Source: Jannaschia sp. W003
GTDB lineage: Bacteria > Pseudomonadota > Alphaproteobacteria > Rhodobacterales > Rhodobacteraceae
Reading direction: 5' to 3'
Assembly: GCF_025144335.1 (NCBI RefSeq)
Contig: NZ_CP083539.1
Location: forward strand, 3,163,501 to 3,227,500
DNA: 64,000 bases
Shown here: positions 8,823 through 18,156 of the stretch, one piece after another
Numbering within the stretch: position 1 is the stretch's first letter
Layout: the number at the start of each line of letters is the position of its first letter
The notes under the pieces: generated by a model
Databases searched by the model: none
Told to the model about the DNA's origin: nothing
Seen by the model: the letters and a program-made list of their open reading frames with translations, nothing else
Made by a program: the position numbers and the translations under genes

Positions 8823-10247
8823 ATGACCGACGCCCCCTTCCGCCCCTTCGAGACCCATCTCGACCGCGACGCCGCGCTCGGCATCCTGCGCGCCGCCACC
8901 GACGGCGCCGACGACGGCGAGCTGTTCCTGGAGCGGCGGCGCTCCGAGGTGGTGGTGTTCGACGACGGGCGCGTGCGCACCGCCTCCTACGACGCGTCCG
9001 AGGGCTTCGGCCTGCGCGCCGTACGCGGCGAGGCCGCCGGATACGCCCACTCCACCGAGGTCTCCGAGAGCGCCCTGCGCCGCGCCGCCGAGACCGCGCG
9101 CCTCGCCGTGGCCGACGGCGGGGGCACGATGGCCGACGCCCCGCAGGCCACCAACCGGCGCCTCTACGGCGACGCCGACCCCATCGCGGGCGTCGCCTTC
9201 GGCGTGAAGGTCGACGTCCTGCGGGAGATCGACGCGTGGCTCCGGGAGCGCGACCCCCGCGTGGTGCAGGTCTCGGCCTCGGTGGCGGCCTCGCTGCAGG
9301 AGGTCGCGATCCTGCGCCCCGAGGGCGGCGAGGTCTCCGACGTGCGCCCTATGGTGCGCCTCAACGTCTCGGTAATCGTGGACGAGGGGGGCCGGCGCGA
9401 ATCGGGCTCTGCGGGCGGCGGCGGGCGCATCGCGCTGGACGGCCTCCTGGAGAGGTCCCACTGGGAGAGCGTTGCCGCCGAGGCCCTGCGCATCGCCTGC
9501 GTCAACCTGCGCGCCGAGCCCGCGCCCGCCGGCGTCATGGACGTGGCGCTGGGCTCGGGCTGGCCCGGCATCCTCCTCCACGAGGCCGTGGGCCACGGGC
9601 TGGAGGGCGACTTCAACCGCAAGGGCCAGTCGGCCTTCGCGGGCCTCCTCGGCCAGCGCGTGGCGGCGCCCGGCGTGACGGTGCTCGACGACGGCACGAT
9701 CCCCGACCGCCGCGGCTCGATCACCGTGGACGACGAGGGCACGCCCTCGGGTCGCACCACGCTGATCGAGGACGGCATCCTCGTGGGCTACATGCAGGAC
9801 CGCCAGTCCGCGCGCCTCATGGGCGTCGCCCCCACCGGCAACGGCCGCCGCGAGAGCCACGCGCATGCGCCGATGACGCGCATGACCAACACCTACATGC
9901 TGGGCGGCGATGCGGCGCCCGAGGGCATCGTGGCGGACGTGCGGGACGGCATCTATGCGGTCGGCTTCGGCGGCGGGCAGGTCGACATCACCAACGGGAA
10001 GTTCGTGTTCTCCTGCACCGAGGCCTACCGTGTGAAGAACGGCGTGGTCGGCGCGCCGGTGAAGGGCGCCACCCTCATCGGCGACGGCGCCACGGCGCTG
10101 CGCCAGATCCGGGCCATCGGCAACGACATGGCGCTCGATCCGGGCATGGGGAACTGCGGCAAGCAGGGCCAGTGGGTGCCCGTGGGCGTGGGCCAGCCGA
10201 CGCTGCTGATCGGCGGGCTGACGGTGGGGGGCTCGGCCGCGGGGTAG
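8823..10247 (+). CDS. tldD: Metalloprotease TldD
   Basis: 474 residues, the family length. The zinc motif HExxxH is present as HEAVGHGLEGD (H253, E254, H258), the signature of the active TldD subunit. The late segment with the metal-ligand Cys is in FVFSCTEAY. With TldE (PmbA) it forms a heterodimer that unwinds and cleaves peptides, including modified-peptide precursors and the CcdA antitoxin in E. coli. The partner gene pmbA is not in the window. It is transcribed divergently from the oxidase operon. Confidence 0.97.
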   Translation: MTDAPFRPFETHLDRDAALGILRAATDGADDGELFLERRRSEVVVFDDGRVRTASYDASEGFGLRAVRGEAAGYAHSTEVSESALRRAAETARLAVADGGGTMADAPQATNRRLYGDADPIAGVAFGVKVDVLREIDAWLRERDPRVVQVSASVAASLQEVAILRPEGGEVSDVRPMVRLNVSVIVDEGGRRESGSAGGGGRIALDGLLERSHWESVAAEALRIACVNLRAEPAPAGVMDVALGSGWPGILLHEAVGHGLEGDFNRKGQSAFAGLLGQRVAAPGVTVLDDGTIPDRRGSITVDDEGTPSGRTTLIEDGILVGYMQDRQSARLMGVAPTGNGRRESHAHAPMTRMTNTYMLGGDAAPEGIVADVRDGIYAVGFGGGQVDITNGKFVFSCTEAYRVKNGVVGAPVKGATLIGDGATALRQIRAIGNDMALDPGMGNCGKQGQWVPVGVGQPTLLIGGLTVGGSAAG

Positions 10248-10253
10248 GCGCGA

Positions 10254-10392
10254 CACGCCCCAGGCTCGACCCGGGGCCTTCGGGGGCCGTTGGTGATGGT
10301 CTGTCAGGGGGGTGCGCAGCCCGCTGACGCCGCGCCCCATCCCGACGCCGCTCGTCTCACCCCGAGGCCCCGGCGCGAGGCCGGGGCGGGGC
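10254..10392. repeat. Paired palindromic intergenic repeat, copy 1 of 6
   Basis: Two GC-rich units in opposite orientation (about 10254-10285 and 10358-10392) flank a central stretch containing CGTTGGTGAT. The right unit reads CCCCGAGGCCCCGGCG followed by the complementary CCGGGGCGGGG, so it can fold by itself. The same design recurs at 16199, 28486, 31513, 41921 and 45030. This copy fills the gap between tldD and dprA, which point the same way. Confidence 0.75.
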
Positions 10393-10459
10393 GGCCGTTC
10401 CGAGCGCGACGCGCCAGCTTCACTCTTCCTTAACCCCCCGCCCCGCACCCTCCCGCCCC

Positions 10460-11599
10460 ATGGACACCGAGCTGCTCCCCGAGGGCCTCGCCGAGGGGCC
10501 GCCGCCGCCCATGGACGGCCCGCCGAGCCAGGCCGAGGCGCTGGCCCGCCTGCGCCTCGCGCGCTCGGCCCGCGTCGGCCCTGCCACCTTCCGCCGCCTG
10601 CTCGCCGAGCACGGATCGGGCGAGGCTGCGCTCGCCGCCCTGCCCGACGCCGCCCGCGCCGCAGGACTGGAGCGCTACGCCCCGGCCTCCGAGGACGCGG
10701 CCCGCGCCGAGGTCCGCGCCGCCCGCCGGGCCGGCGCGCGGCTGCTGCTCTGGGGCGCGCCGGGCTACCCTGCCCGCCTCGCCTCGGTGCGCGACGCGCC
10801 GCCGGTGCTCTGGGCGCAGGGCGACGCGGCCCTCATGGGTGGCCCCGCCGTGGCGGTCGTCGGCACCCGCAACGCCTCGTCGCTGGCCCTGCGCATGGCG
10901 CGCGCCCTGGGGCGCGACCTGGCCGAGGCGGGCGTCACCGTGATCTCCGGCCTCGCCCGCGGCATCGACGGCGCCGCCCACGGGGCCGCCCTGCCCCGCA
11001 CCGTCGCGGTCCACGCGGGCGGGCTCGACCGCCCCTACCCGCCCGAGAACGCCGCCCTCGCCGCGCGGATCGCCGCCGAGGGCTGCGCCGTGTCGGAGCG
11101 GCCCTTCGGCCTCGCCCCCCAGGCCCGCGACTTCCCGCGCCGCAACCGCATCGTGTCGGGGCTGGCGCAGGCCGTGGTGGTGGTCGAGGCCGCGGCGCGC
11201 TCCGGCTCGATGATCACGGCGCGCGACGCGCTCGACCAGGGGCGCGAGGTGCTGGCCGTGCCCGGCCACCCCATCGACGGCCGCGCCTCTGGGTGCCTCC
11301 TGCTCCTGCGGGACGGCGCGGGGCTGGTGCGCGGCGCCGACGACGTGCTCGCCGCGCTGGAAGCCCAGCGCGAGGACGCCGCGCCCCCGCCCCCCGCGCC
11401 GGACGCCCCGCCGCCCTCCCTGCCCGACGACGCCCTGCGCGCGCGCCTCCTCGCCCTCCTCTCGCCGGTCCCCTCGCCCGAGGACCAGCTCTGCCGCGAC
11501 GCCGGCGCGGAGCCGTCCGCGCTGCTCGCCGCGCTGGCCGAGCTGGAGCTGGAAGGCCTCGCCGCGCGCCGCCCCGGCGGCGGCGTGGTGCGGCTCTAG
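10460..11599 (+). CDS. dprA: DNA-processing protein DprA (Smf)
   Basis: 379 residues. An N-terminal helical/SAM-like part precedes the Rossmann-like DprA core, with VAVVGTRNASS at its start, ISGLARGIDGAAH, FPRRNRIVSGL and RSGSMITARDALDQGREVLAVPG. A C-terminal winged-helix-like extension ends EGLAARRPGGGVVRL. DprA loads RecA on incoming single-stranded DNA during transformation. No other competence genes are in the window, and many non-competent bacteria retain dprA. No clear ribosome binding site precedes the ATG. Confidence 0.96.
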   Translation: MDTELLPEGLAEGPPPPMDGPPSQAEALARLRLARSARVGPATFRRLLAEHGSGEAALAALPDAARAAGLERYAPASEDAARAEVRAARRAGARLLLWGAPGYPARLASVRDAPPVLWAQGDAALMGGPAVAVVGTRNASSLALRMARALGRDLAEAGVTVISGLARGIDGAAHGAALPRTVAVHAGGLDRPYPPENAALAARIAAEGCAVSERPFGLAPQARDFPRRNRIVSGLAQAVVVVEAAARSGSMITARDALDQGREVLAVPGHPIDGRASGCLLLLRDGAGLVRGADDVLAALEAQREDAAPPPPAPDAPPPSLPDDALRARLLALLSPVPSPEDQLCRDAGAEPSALLAALAELELEGLAARRPGGGVVRL

Positions 11600-11640
11600 C
11601 GGCAGCCTACGGGCCGGCAGACCGGAAATGCGCCGCGGGA

Positions 11641-11721
11641 ATGCCCGTAGGGCATGGGGGCGACGCCCCGGAAACGGCCCGTCGCCACCCCGTTGACAAC
11701 CCCTGCGCCCCGCCCACATGG
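11641..11721 (+). promoter_or_regulatory. dprA-topA intergenic hairpin and possible topA promoter
   Basis: A 6-bp stem (ATGCCC, GTA loop, GGGCAT at 11641-11655) follows dprA by 41 bases. Further on, a perfect -35 hexamer TTGACA lies at 11693-11698, about 80 bases before the topA ATG. The matching -10 (about 11715-11721, CACATGG) is poor, so the promoter assignment is tentative. Confidence 0.3.
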
Positions 11722-11774
11722 GTTCGGCCCGTGGCCCCCGGGCCGCCCGTGTCCCAAGTCCGAGGTCCCTGCCC

Positions 11775-14462
11775 ATGCCGGTCGTCGTCGTAGAATCCCC
11801 CGCCAAGGCGAAGACGATCAACGGATATCTCGGCCCCGACTACACGGTGCTGGCCTCCTACGGCCACGTGCGCGACCTCCTGGCCAAGGACGGATCGGTG
11901 GACCCGGAACAGGGCTTCGAGATGCTCTGGGAGGTGCCGCCCGAGTCCAAGAAGCACGTGAAGGCCATCGCCGACGCGCTGGCCGCCGACCCCGACCTGA
12001 TCCTCGCCACCGACCCCGACCGCGAGGGCGAGGCGATCTCGTGGCACCTCCACGAGGCACTCACCAAGCGGCGCGCCATCAAGAAGGACACGCCGGTGCG
12101 CCGCGTGGCCTTCAACGCCATCACCAAGGCGGCCGTGCAGGAGGCCATCGCCAACCCCCGCGACATCGACGTGCCGCTGGTGGACGCCTACCTCGCCCGC
12201 CGCGCCCTCGACTTCCTGGTGGGCTTCACGTTGTCCCCCGTGCTCTGGCGCAAGCTGCCCGGCGCGAAATCGGCCGGGCGCGTCCAGTCGGTCTGCCTGC
12301 GGCTGGTGTGTGAGCGCGAGATGGAGATCGAGGCGTTCCGCCCGCAGGAGTACTGGTCGGTCCGCGCCACCTTCGAGACGCCGCGGGGTCAGCGCTTCGA
12401 GGCGCGGCTGGTGCAACTGGCCGGAAAGAAGATCGAGCGCATGACGCTTCGGGAGGCCCACGAGGCCGAGCTGGCCGTGGAGGCCATCGCGCACCGCGAT
12501 TTCCGCATCCAGTCGGTCGAGGCCAAGCCCGCCACGCGCAACCCGAGCCCCCCCTTCATGACCTCGACGCTCCAGCAGGAGGCGAGCCGCAAGTTCGGCA
12601 TGGGCGCGCGGGCCTGCATGTCGGCGGCGCAGCGCCTCTACGAGGCGGGCCTCATCACCTACATGCGGACCGACGGCATCGACATGGCGCCCGAGGCGGT
12701 CCACGCCGCGCGCGACGCGATCAAGGATCGCTACGGCGCCGACTACGTTCCCTCCTCGCCGCGCATGTACAAGAACAAGGCCAAGAACGCGCAGGAGGCC
12801 CACGAGTGCATCCGGCCCACGGACATGACCCGCTCGGCCGACGAGGTGAAGGTGTCCGAGGCCGACCAGAAGCGCCTCTACGACCTGATCTGGAAGCGCA
12901 CGCTGGCGAGCCAGATGGAGGCTGCCCGGCTGGAGCGCACCACGGTGTCCGTGCTCTCGCAGGACGGCGACGCGGAGCTGCGCGCCTCGGGGCAGGTCGT
13001 GGTCTTCGACGGCTTCATGAAGGTCTACACCGAAGGGCGCGACGACGAGGAGGCGAGCGGCGACGACCGCCGCCTGCCGCAGATCCACGAGGGCGAGGAG
13101 GCCAGGAAGGCCGCCGGCACCTACGCGGACGAGACTTCCGACAACGCGCTGATCCGGGGCGCACAGGATGCCGCCCTCGGCCAGCAGCACTTCACCCAGC
13201 CGCCCCCCCGCTACACCGAGGCGACCCTCGTGAAGCGCATGGAGGAGCTGGGCATCGGCCGGCCCTCGACCTACGCCTCGATCCTCTCGACGATCGTGGA
13301 CCGCGGCTACGTCCGGAAGGACAAGAACCGCCTGATCCCCGAGGACAAGGGGCGGCTCGTGATCGCCTTCCTCGAGAACTACTTCCGCCGCTACGTGGGC
13401 TACGACTTCACGGCCGGGCTGGAGAACGAGCTCGACGAGGTCTCGGCGGGCGAGGAGAACTACAAGGAGGTGCTCGAGCGCTTCTGGCGCGACTTCAAGG
13501 CCGCCGTGGACGAGACCGCGGAGCTGCGCATCACCGACGTGCTCGAGAAGATCAACGAGGTGCTGGAGCCGCACCTTTTCCCGGACCGGGGCGACGGCAT
13601 CGACCCGCGCCTGTGCCCCAACTGCGGCATGGGGCGCCTGTCGATGCGCACGGCGCGCTCGGGCGGGGCGTTCATCGGCTGCTCGAACTACCCCGAGTGC
13701 CGCTACACCCGCCCCTTCGGCCCGCCGGGCGTGGAGGGCGAGCAGGCGGGCGGCGACCGGATGCTGGGCGTGGAGCCCGAGAGCGGGCTGGAGGTCTGGC
13801 TGAAGTCGGGGCGCTTCGGCCCTTACGTGCAGCTCGGCGAGGCCACCGAGGCCGACCCGAAGCCCAAGCGCGCCTCGATCCCCAAAGGCTGGGACGCCGA
13901 GGCCATGGACCTCGACAAGGCGCTGCGCCTGCTGACGCTGCCGCGCGAGATCGGAAAGCACCCCGAGGACGGTGAGACGGTGGAGACCAACTTCTACCGC
14001 TACGGCCCCGCCGTCCGCTGGAACAAGGTCTACGCCCCCATCTCCGCCGACGACGTGTTCGAGCTGGGCATGAACCGCGCCGTCGAGGAGCTGGCCAAGA
14101 AGCAGGCCGGCGGGCGCGGCGCGCGGGCGGCGGCCAAGCCGCTGGTGGAGCTGGGCGAGCACCCCGAGCGCGGCGGCCCCGTGAACGTCATGGAAGGGCG
14201 GTACGGCCCTTACGTGAAGTGGGACAAGGTGAACGCGACCGTTCCGAAGGGCACCGCCCCCGAGGACGTGACGATGGAGCAGGCGGTGGAGCTGATCGCC
14301 GAGCGCGAGGCCAAGGGCGGCAAGAAGAAGCCCGCGGCCAAGAAGGCGCCCGCCAAGAAGCCCGCGGCGAAGAAGGCGGCGGCCAAGAAACCGGCCGCCA
14401 AGAAGCCCGCCGCGAAGAAGCCGGCGGCGAAGAAGGCCGCTCCGAAGGCCGAAGGAGAGTAG
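11775..14462 (+). CDS. topA: DNA topoisomerase I
   Basis: 895 residues. The TOPRIM domain begins VVVVESPAKAKTI and includes the acidic ATDPDREGEAI motif. The catalytic tyrosine is Y296 in GLITYMRTDG. One clear zinc-ribbon-like domain is visible (CPNCGMGRL then CSNYPECRYTRPFG), followed by repeated topoisomerase C-terminal modules containing RFGPYV and RYGPAV/RYGPYV. The last 45 or so residues are a Lys/Ala-rich tail. The enzyme relaxes negative supercoils by a type IA mechanism. MPVVVV is chosen as the start because it matches the family N-terminus; an upstream in-frame extension reads as non-conserved. Confidence 0.97.
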   Translation: MPVVVVESPAKAKTINGYLGPDYTVLASYGHVRDLLAKDGSVDPEQGFEMLWEVPPESKKHVKAIADALAADPDLILATDPDREGEAISWHLHEALTKRRAIKKDTPVRRVAFNAITKAAVQEAIANPRDIDVPLVDAYLARRALDFLVGFTLSPVLWRKLPGAKSAGRVQSVCLRLVCEREMEIEAFRPQEYWSVRATFETPRGQRFEARLVQLAGKKIERMTLREAHEAELAVEAIAHRDFRIQSVEAKPATRNPSPPFMTSTLQQEASRKFGMGARACMSAAQRLYEAGLITYMRTDGIDMAPEAVHAARDAIKDRYGADYVPSSPRMYKNKAKNAQEAHECIRPTDMTRSADEVKVSEADQKRLYDLIWKRTLASQMEAARLERTTVSVLSQDGDAELRASGQVVVFDGFMKVYTEGRDDEEASGDDRRLPQIHEGEEARKAAGTYADETSDNALIRGAQDAALGQQHFTQPPPRYTEATLVKRMEELGIGRPSTYASILSTIVDRGYVRKDKNRLIPEDKGRLVIAFLENYFRRYVGYDFTAGLENELDEVSAGEENYKEVLERFWRDFKAAVDETAELRITDVLEKINEVLEPHLFPDRGDGIDPRLCPNCGMGRLSMRTARSGGAFIGCSNYPECRYTRPFGPPGVEGEQAGGDRMLGVEPESGLEVWLKSGRFGPYVQLGEATEADPKPKRASIPKGWDAEAMDLDKALRLLTLPREIGKHPEDGETVETNFYRYGPAVRWNKVYAPISADDVFELGMNRAVEELAKKQAGGRGARAAAKPLVELGEHPERGGPVNVMEGRYGPYVKWDKVNATVPKGTAPEDVTMEQAVELIAEREAKGGKKKPAAKKAPAKKPAAKKAAAKKPAAKKPAAKKPAAKKAAPKAEGE
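14328..14450 (+). repeat. topA: Lys/Ala repeat encoding the topA C-terminal tail
   Basis: Imperfect tandem repeats of a short unit (AAGAAG plus GCC-rich codons) encode about ten KKPAAKK/KKAPAKK-like repeats at the end of topoisomerase I. The tail resembles histone H1-like basic tails and should bind DNA non-specifically. The repeat is prone to length variation between strains. Confidence 0.85.
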
Positions 14463-14466
14463 CGCC

Positions 14467-14862
14467 GTGCAGATCGACCGCTCGGATGATGCGGCGGGCA
14501 AGCCCGCCGATCCCGCCTACTTCACGGGCGAGGTGCGGATGCGCGCCCTCGTGGCCGCCGAAGGCCCCGCCCGCGCCGAGGCGCTGCGGGTCACGTTCCC
14601 GCCCGGCGCGCGCACCCACTGGCACACCCACCCCGCCGGCCAGACGCTGGTGATCGTCGCGGGCCGCGCTTGGGTCCAGCGCGAGGGCGCGCCCCGCGAG
14701 ACCGTGGGCGTGGGCGACGTGGTGCGCTTCGCCCCCGGCGAGCGGCACTGGCACGGGGCCACGGACGCCGGGGCCATGACCCACATCGCCGTGCAGGAGC
14801 GCGTGGACGGGCGCACCGCCGACTGGGCCGAGGCGGTGGACGAGGGCGACTACCGGGGCTGA
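14467..14862 (+). CDS. Cupin-domain protein
   Basis: 131 residues of a single small beta-barrel cupin. Motif 1 is GARTHWHTHPAGQTLVIVAG, with two metal-type His but Gln in place of the usual Glu. Motif 2 is PGERHWHGA. These proteins bind a divalent metal and include dioxygenases, isomerases and binding proteins, so the substrate is unknown. A GTG four bases after the topA stop is the likely start, suggesting co-transcription with topA. A GC-rich inverted repeat (14868-14876 with 14894-14902) follows the stop and may end the transcript. Confidence 0.85.
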   Translation: MQIDRSDDAAGKPADPAYFTGEVRMRALVAAEGPARAEALRVTFPPGARTHWHTHPAGQTLVIVAGRAWVQREGAPRETVGVGDVVRFAPGERHWHGATDAGAMTHIAVQERVDGRTADWAEAVDEGDYRG

Positions 14863-14944
14863 CGGCCCGCGCCGGCGGCGGAGGCGCGCCGCTGCCGGCG
14901 CGCGCCGCATGGCGCGGCGCCGCGATCCGCGATAGCCCCGCCCA

Positions 14945-16192
14945 ATGTCCGACACGTCCAGCCCGGCCCCGCGCGGCCTCGACCTCCCGGTCCTCTTCAT
15001 CGTCGCCACGATGATGATCGAGGCCATGGGCATCGGCCTCATCATTCCGGTGATGCCCGCGCTGCTGCAGGAGGTGCAGGGCACCGCCGACCTCGGGCAG
15101 GCGGCGATCTGGGGCGGCGTGCTCTCGGCGAGCTACGCGGTGATGCAGTTCCTCCTGTCGCCCACGGTGGGCAACGTCTCGGACCGGTGGGGGCGGCGGC
15201 CCGTGCTGCTGGTCTCCATGGCCGTTCTGGCCGTCGATTACGTGATCATGGCGTTGGCGGGCACGATCTGGCTGCTGCTGGTGGGCCGCATCGTCGCGGG
15301 CGCGGCGGCCGCCACCATGTCCACGGCCCAGGCCTTCATGGCCGACGTCTCGGCCCCCGAGAAGAAGGCGCAGAACTTCGGGCTGGTCTCCGCAGGCTTC
15401 GGGCTGGGCTTCGTGCTGGGGCCCGCCATGGGGGGCCTCCTGGCCGAGTGGGGCCCGCGCGCACCGTTCTGGGCCGCCGCCGTCCTCTCGGCGGCGAACC
15501 TGGCCCTCGGCCTCCTGATCCTGCCCGAGACCCTGCGCCGCCCCCGCGCCTTCGAGTGGCGCCGCGCCAACCCCCTCGGGGGCCTCCGGGCCATCGGCGC
15601 GCTGGAGGGGCTGCGCCCGCTCCTCATGGTGTGGTTCTTCTACCAGGTGGCGAACTGGGTCTATCCGGCGATCTGGCCCTACTTCACGCAAGCGGCCTTC
15701 GGCTGGAGCGAGCGGGCGGTGGGCCTGTCGCTGGCGGTCTACGGCCTGTCCATGGCGGTGGTGCAGGGCGGCGTGATCCGCCTGGTGATCCCGCGCCTGG
15801 GCGAGCGGCGGACGCTGGCGCTGTGGATCCCCTACAACGCGGCGATTCTGGCCCTCATCGCGTTCATCACCGAAGGTTGGGTGCTCCTGGCGTTGATCCC
15901 GCTCTCGGCGCTGGGCGCGCTGGTGATGCCGGCGCTGCAGGGCGTGGCGAGCCGGATCGCCTCGGACGACCAGCAGGGCGAGCTTCAGGGTGTGCTGACC
16001 TCGATCGCCGCGGTCGCGTCGATCGTCTCGCCGCTGGCGTTCACGCAGGCCTTCGGCTGGGCCACGTCCGGGCCGCGCGACATGCCGGGGGCGCCGTTCC
16101 TCTTGGCCTCGGCGCTGATGCTGGTGGCGGCGGCGCTGTTCTGGCGCAGCTGGCGCGCGGCGGCGGAGGCGCTGGGACCGACGCGGAGCTAG
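14945..16192 (+). CDS. MFS transporter, TetA/TCR-like drug exporter family
   Basis: 415 residues with 12 predicted membrane helices. Motif A between helices 2 and 3 is GNVSDRWGRRPVLL, the MFS proton-coupling signature, and a related GERR loop occurs in the second half. The N-terminus LDLPVLFIVATMMIEAMGIGLIIPVMPALL and the VSAPEKKAQNFGLVSAGFGLGFVLGPAMGG segment are typical of TCR/Tet exporters. Proton-driven efflux across the inner membrane is inferred; the substrate is not, as most chromosomal relatives do not confer tetracycline resistance. It is followed by a paired palindromic repeat before a convergent gene. Confidence 0.9.
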   Translation: MSDTSSPAPRGLDLPVLFIVATMMIEAMGIGLIIPVMPALLQEVQGTADLGQAAIWGGVLSASYAVMQFLLSPTVGNVSDRWGRRPVLLVSMAVLAVDYVIMALAGTIWLLLVGRIVAGAAAATMSTAQAFMADVSAPEKKAQNFGLVSAGFGLGFVLGPAMGGLLAEWGPRAPFWAAAVLSAANLALGLLILPETLRRPRAFEWRRANPLGGLRAIGALEGLRPLLMVWFFYQVANWVYPAIWPYFTQAAFGWSERAVGLSLAVYGLSMAVVQGGVIRLVIPRLGERRTLALWIPYNAAILALIAFITEGWVLLALIPLSALGALVMPALQGVASRIASDDQQGELQGVLTSIAAVASIVSPLAFTQAFGWATSGPRDMPGAPFLLASALMLVAAALFWRSWRAAAEALGPTRS

Positions 16193-16198
16193 TGCGCC

Positions 16199-16343
16199 AC
16201 GCCACGGCCTCGCGCCGGGGCCTCCGGGGTTCGTTGGTGATAAGGTGGCGGAGCGGGGCGTGGGTTCGCGGTCGGCGCCGCACCTCACCCTGACGCCATC
16301 GCCAGCGTCACCCCAAGGCCCCGGCGCAGGGCCGGGGCGTGGC
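16199..16343. repeat. Paired palindromic intergenic repeat, copy 2 of 6
   Basis: Left unit around 16199-16228 (GCCACGGCCTCGCGCCGGGG) and right unit 16309-16343 (CACCCCAAGGCCCCGGCGCA followed by GGGCCGGGGCG) in opposite orientation. The centre contains CGTTGGTGAT, as in copy 1, so these two form a subtype. It lies between the convergent MFS and dehydratase genes, where it could stop transcription from both sides. Confidence 0.75.
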
Positions 16344-16348
16344 GGACG

Positions 16349-17338
16349 CTATCCCTCGGCCAGCGCCCGCTCGAAGGTCGCGCGATCCACGTTGCCGCCC
16401 GAGGCCACGGCCACGCAGTCCGGGCCCTCGCGGTAGAGCGCCGCCGCCAGCGCCACCGCGCCGCCCGGCTCCAGAACGATCCGCAGGTGGCGCCAGGCGG
16501 CGGCCATGGCGCGCAGGGCCTCGGCCTCCGTCACCACCGCGCCCGGCCCGCAGAGCCGGCGCATCGCCGCGAAGGGCAGCGCGCCGGGGGCCGGGGTGAG
16601 GATCGCGTCGCACAGCCCCCCGACCTCGGTCTCGTTGCGCTCGATCCGGCCCGAGGTGAGGGAGCGGGCCACGTCGTCGTAGCCGTCCGGCTCAGCGGGA
16701 CGCACCGTGGCGCGGCCCTCCAGCGCCAGCGCGGTGCCGGCCGTCAGCCCGCCGCCGCCGCAGCAGACCAGCACCTCGGAGACGCCTTCGGGCAGGTCCT
16801 CGCCGATCTCCAGCCCGCAGGTCCCCTGCCCCGCCATCACGCGCCCGTCATCGAAGGGCTTGACCAGCGTCAGCCCCCGCTCTCCGGCCAGCGCGGCGCC
16901 CACGGCGTCCCGGTCCTCCTCGCCGCGGCGGTAGAGCACGACTTCGGCGCCGTAGGCCCGCGTGCGCTCGATCTTCACCGCCGGAGCGTCGTGGGGCATC
17001 ACGATCACGCAGGGAATCCCGTGCAGCGCGGCGGCGTGCGCCATGCCCTGCGCGTGGTTGCCCGACGAGAAGGCGAGGACACCGCGCGCACGCTCCGCCT
17101 CGGGCATCCCCGAGATGGTGGCGAAGGCGCCGCGGAACTTGAACGAGCCTGTCAATTGCAGGCACTCGGCCTTGACCCACACCCGGCGGCCCGCCTCGGC
17201 ATCGAGCAGCGGCGCGTTCAGGAGCGGCGTGCGCCGCGCGTGGCCGCGGATGCGCTGCGCGGCGGCCTCGATGTCCCGGAGCGTCGGCGCGGTCTCGAAC
17301 GGCGCCTCCCAGATCGACTTCAAAGCAGCATCGTCCAT
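16349..17338 (-). CDS. Threonine/serine dehydratase-like PLP enzyme
   Basis: 329 residues, lacking the C-terminal ACT regulatory domain of biosynthetic IlvA, so it resembles catabolic TdcB-type or serine racemase/dehydratase enzymes. The PLP lysine is K67 in TGSFKFRGAF. The phosphate-binding glycine loop is CCGGGGLTAG, and SSGNHAQGMA is conserved. It should deaminate L-threonine or L-serine to a 2-oxo acid. Beta-hydroxyaspartate or similar substrates are not excluded. The ATG lies 19 bases inside the 3' end of the upstream hydrolase gene, so the two are translationally linked. Confidence 0.88.
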   Translation of the reverse strand: MDDAALKSIWEAPFETAPTLRDIEAAAQRIRGHARRTPLLNAPLLDAEAGRRVWVKAECLQLTGSFKFRGAFATISGMPEAERARGVLAFSSGNHAQGMAHAAALHGIPCVIVMPHDAPAVKIERTRAYGAEVVLYRRGEEDRDAVGAALAGERGLTLVKPFDDGRVMAGQGTCGLEIGEDLPEGVSEVLVCCGGGGLTAGTALALEGRATVRPAEPDGYDDVARSLTSGRIERNETEVGGLCDAILTPAPGALPFAAMRRLCGPGAVVTEAEALRAMAAAWRHLRIVLEPGGAVALAAALYREGPDCVAVASGGNVDRATFERALAEG

Positions 17339-18156
17339 TCGTTCAGGGCCTCCAGCGCCTCGGGCTCGTCGAGGAAGGGAACGTGGCCGCGCCCCTCGAC
17401 CTCGGCGGCGATCATGTCGGGGCGCCGGCGGCGCATCTCGGCGAAGGTCGCGGGCGACAGTAGGTCCGAGTTCGCGCCCCGGATCGCGGCGAGTGGCAGC
17501 CCCGCCATCGCATCGAACAGCGGCCAGAGGTCGGCCACCGGCGCGGCGCCCGCCTCCAGCATCGCGTCGCGCAGGCGGGCGTCGTAGTTGATCTCCAGCC
17601 CGTCGGCGCCCTCGCGGTAGTGGTGCTCCACCTCCTCGCGCCAGCGGCTCTCGGGCACTCCCTCGAAGCCCGCCATGAGCGAGGCGCGCATCGCCACCGC
17701 CTCGTCCAGCGTCTTCGCGGCGGGCGGCTGGCCCACGTAGCCCATAATCGCCTCCAGCCCCTCGGGCGCCAGCTCCGGGCCGATGTCCACGAGGCACACG
17801 CCCGCGAGCCTCGGCTTGTGGGTCAGCGACAGCGCCATGGCGATCAGCCCGCCGCGCGAGGTGCCGAGGATCGCGGCCCGGTCGATCCCCAGATGGTCCA
17901 GCAGCTCCACCGCGTCGCGCGCCTCGGTGGGCACGGTGTAGGTCTTATGGTCGGGCGCGCGCTGGGACTTGCCGCGGCCCCGGTAGTCGAGGCGGATCAC
18001 CCGGTGCTCGCCGGCGAGGAAGGGCAGCACGTAGTCGAAGTCGGTCGAGTTGCGGGTCAGGCCCGATAGGCACAGGATCGGCACGCCGTCGCCGCCGTGC
18101 TCGCCCGTGTCCTCGTACCAGAGCCGCAGGTTGTCGGAGGAGCGGAACTCAGGCAC
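17320..18156 (-). CDS. Alpha/beta-fold hydrolase
   Basis: 278 residues of the alpha/beta hydrolase fold. The oxyanion region is ILCLSGLTRNSTDF. The nucleophile elbow is ILGTSRGGLIA with Ser in GTSRG. The acid is probably in the late IRGANSDLLSP, and the catalytic His is in VEGRGHVPFL. It resembles haloperoxidase/epoxide-hydrolase-type hydrolases of unassigned substrate. It starts with GTG, overlapping the end of the haloacid dehalogenase gene by 8 bases, and overlaps the dehydratase by 19 bases, which makes a compact three-gene operon. Confidence 0.88.
   Translation of the reverse strand: MPEFRSSDNLRLWYEDTGEHGGDGVPILCLSGLTRNSTDFDYVLPFLAGEHRVIRLDYRGRGKSQRAPDHKTYTVPTEARDAVELLDHLGIDRAAILGTSRGGLIAMALSLTHKPRLAGVCLVDIGPELAPEGLEAIMGYVGQPPAAKTLDEAVAMRASLMAGFEGVPESRWREEVEHHYREGADGLEINYDARLRDAMLEAGAAPVADLWPLFDAMAGLPLAAIRGANSDLLSPATFAEMRRRRPDMIAAEVEGRGHVPFLDEPEALEALNEWTMLL

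Noticed and set aside
14328..14450. Possible histone H1-like separate gene
   Set aside because: The Lys/Ala repeat is in frame with topA and ends at its stop codon; no independent start or ribosome binding site is seen.
11607..14501. 964-residue open frame antisense to topA
   Set aside because: It mirrors the topA frame exactly, with Leu/Gly/His-rich low-complexity translation typical of antisense reading in very GC-rich genes. TopA motifs are intact on the other strand.
14945..16192. Tetracycline resistance determinant
   Set aside because: The family resemblance is only to the broad TCR/Tet group; no mobile context and no TetR regulator are adjacent.
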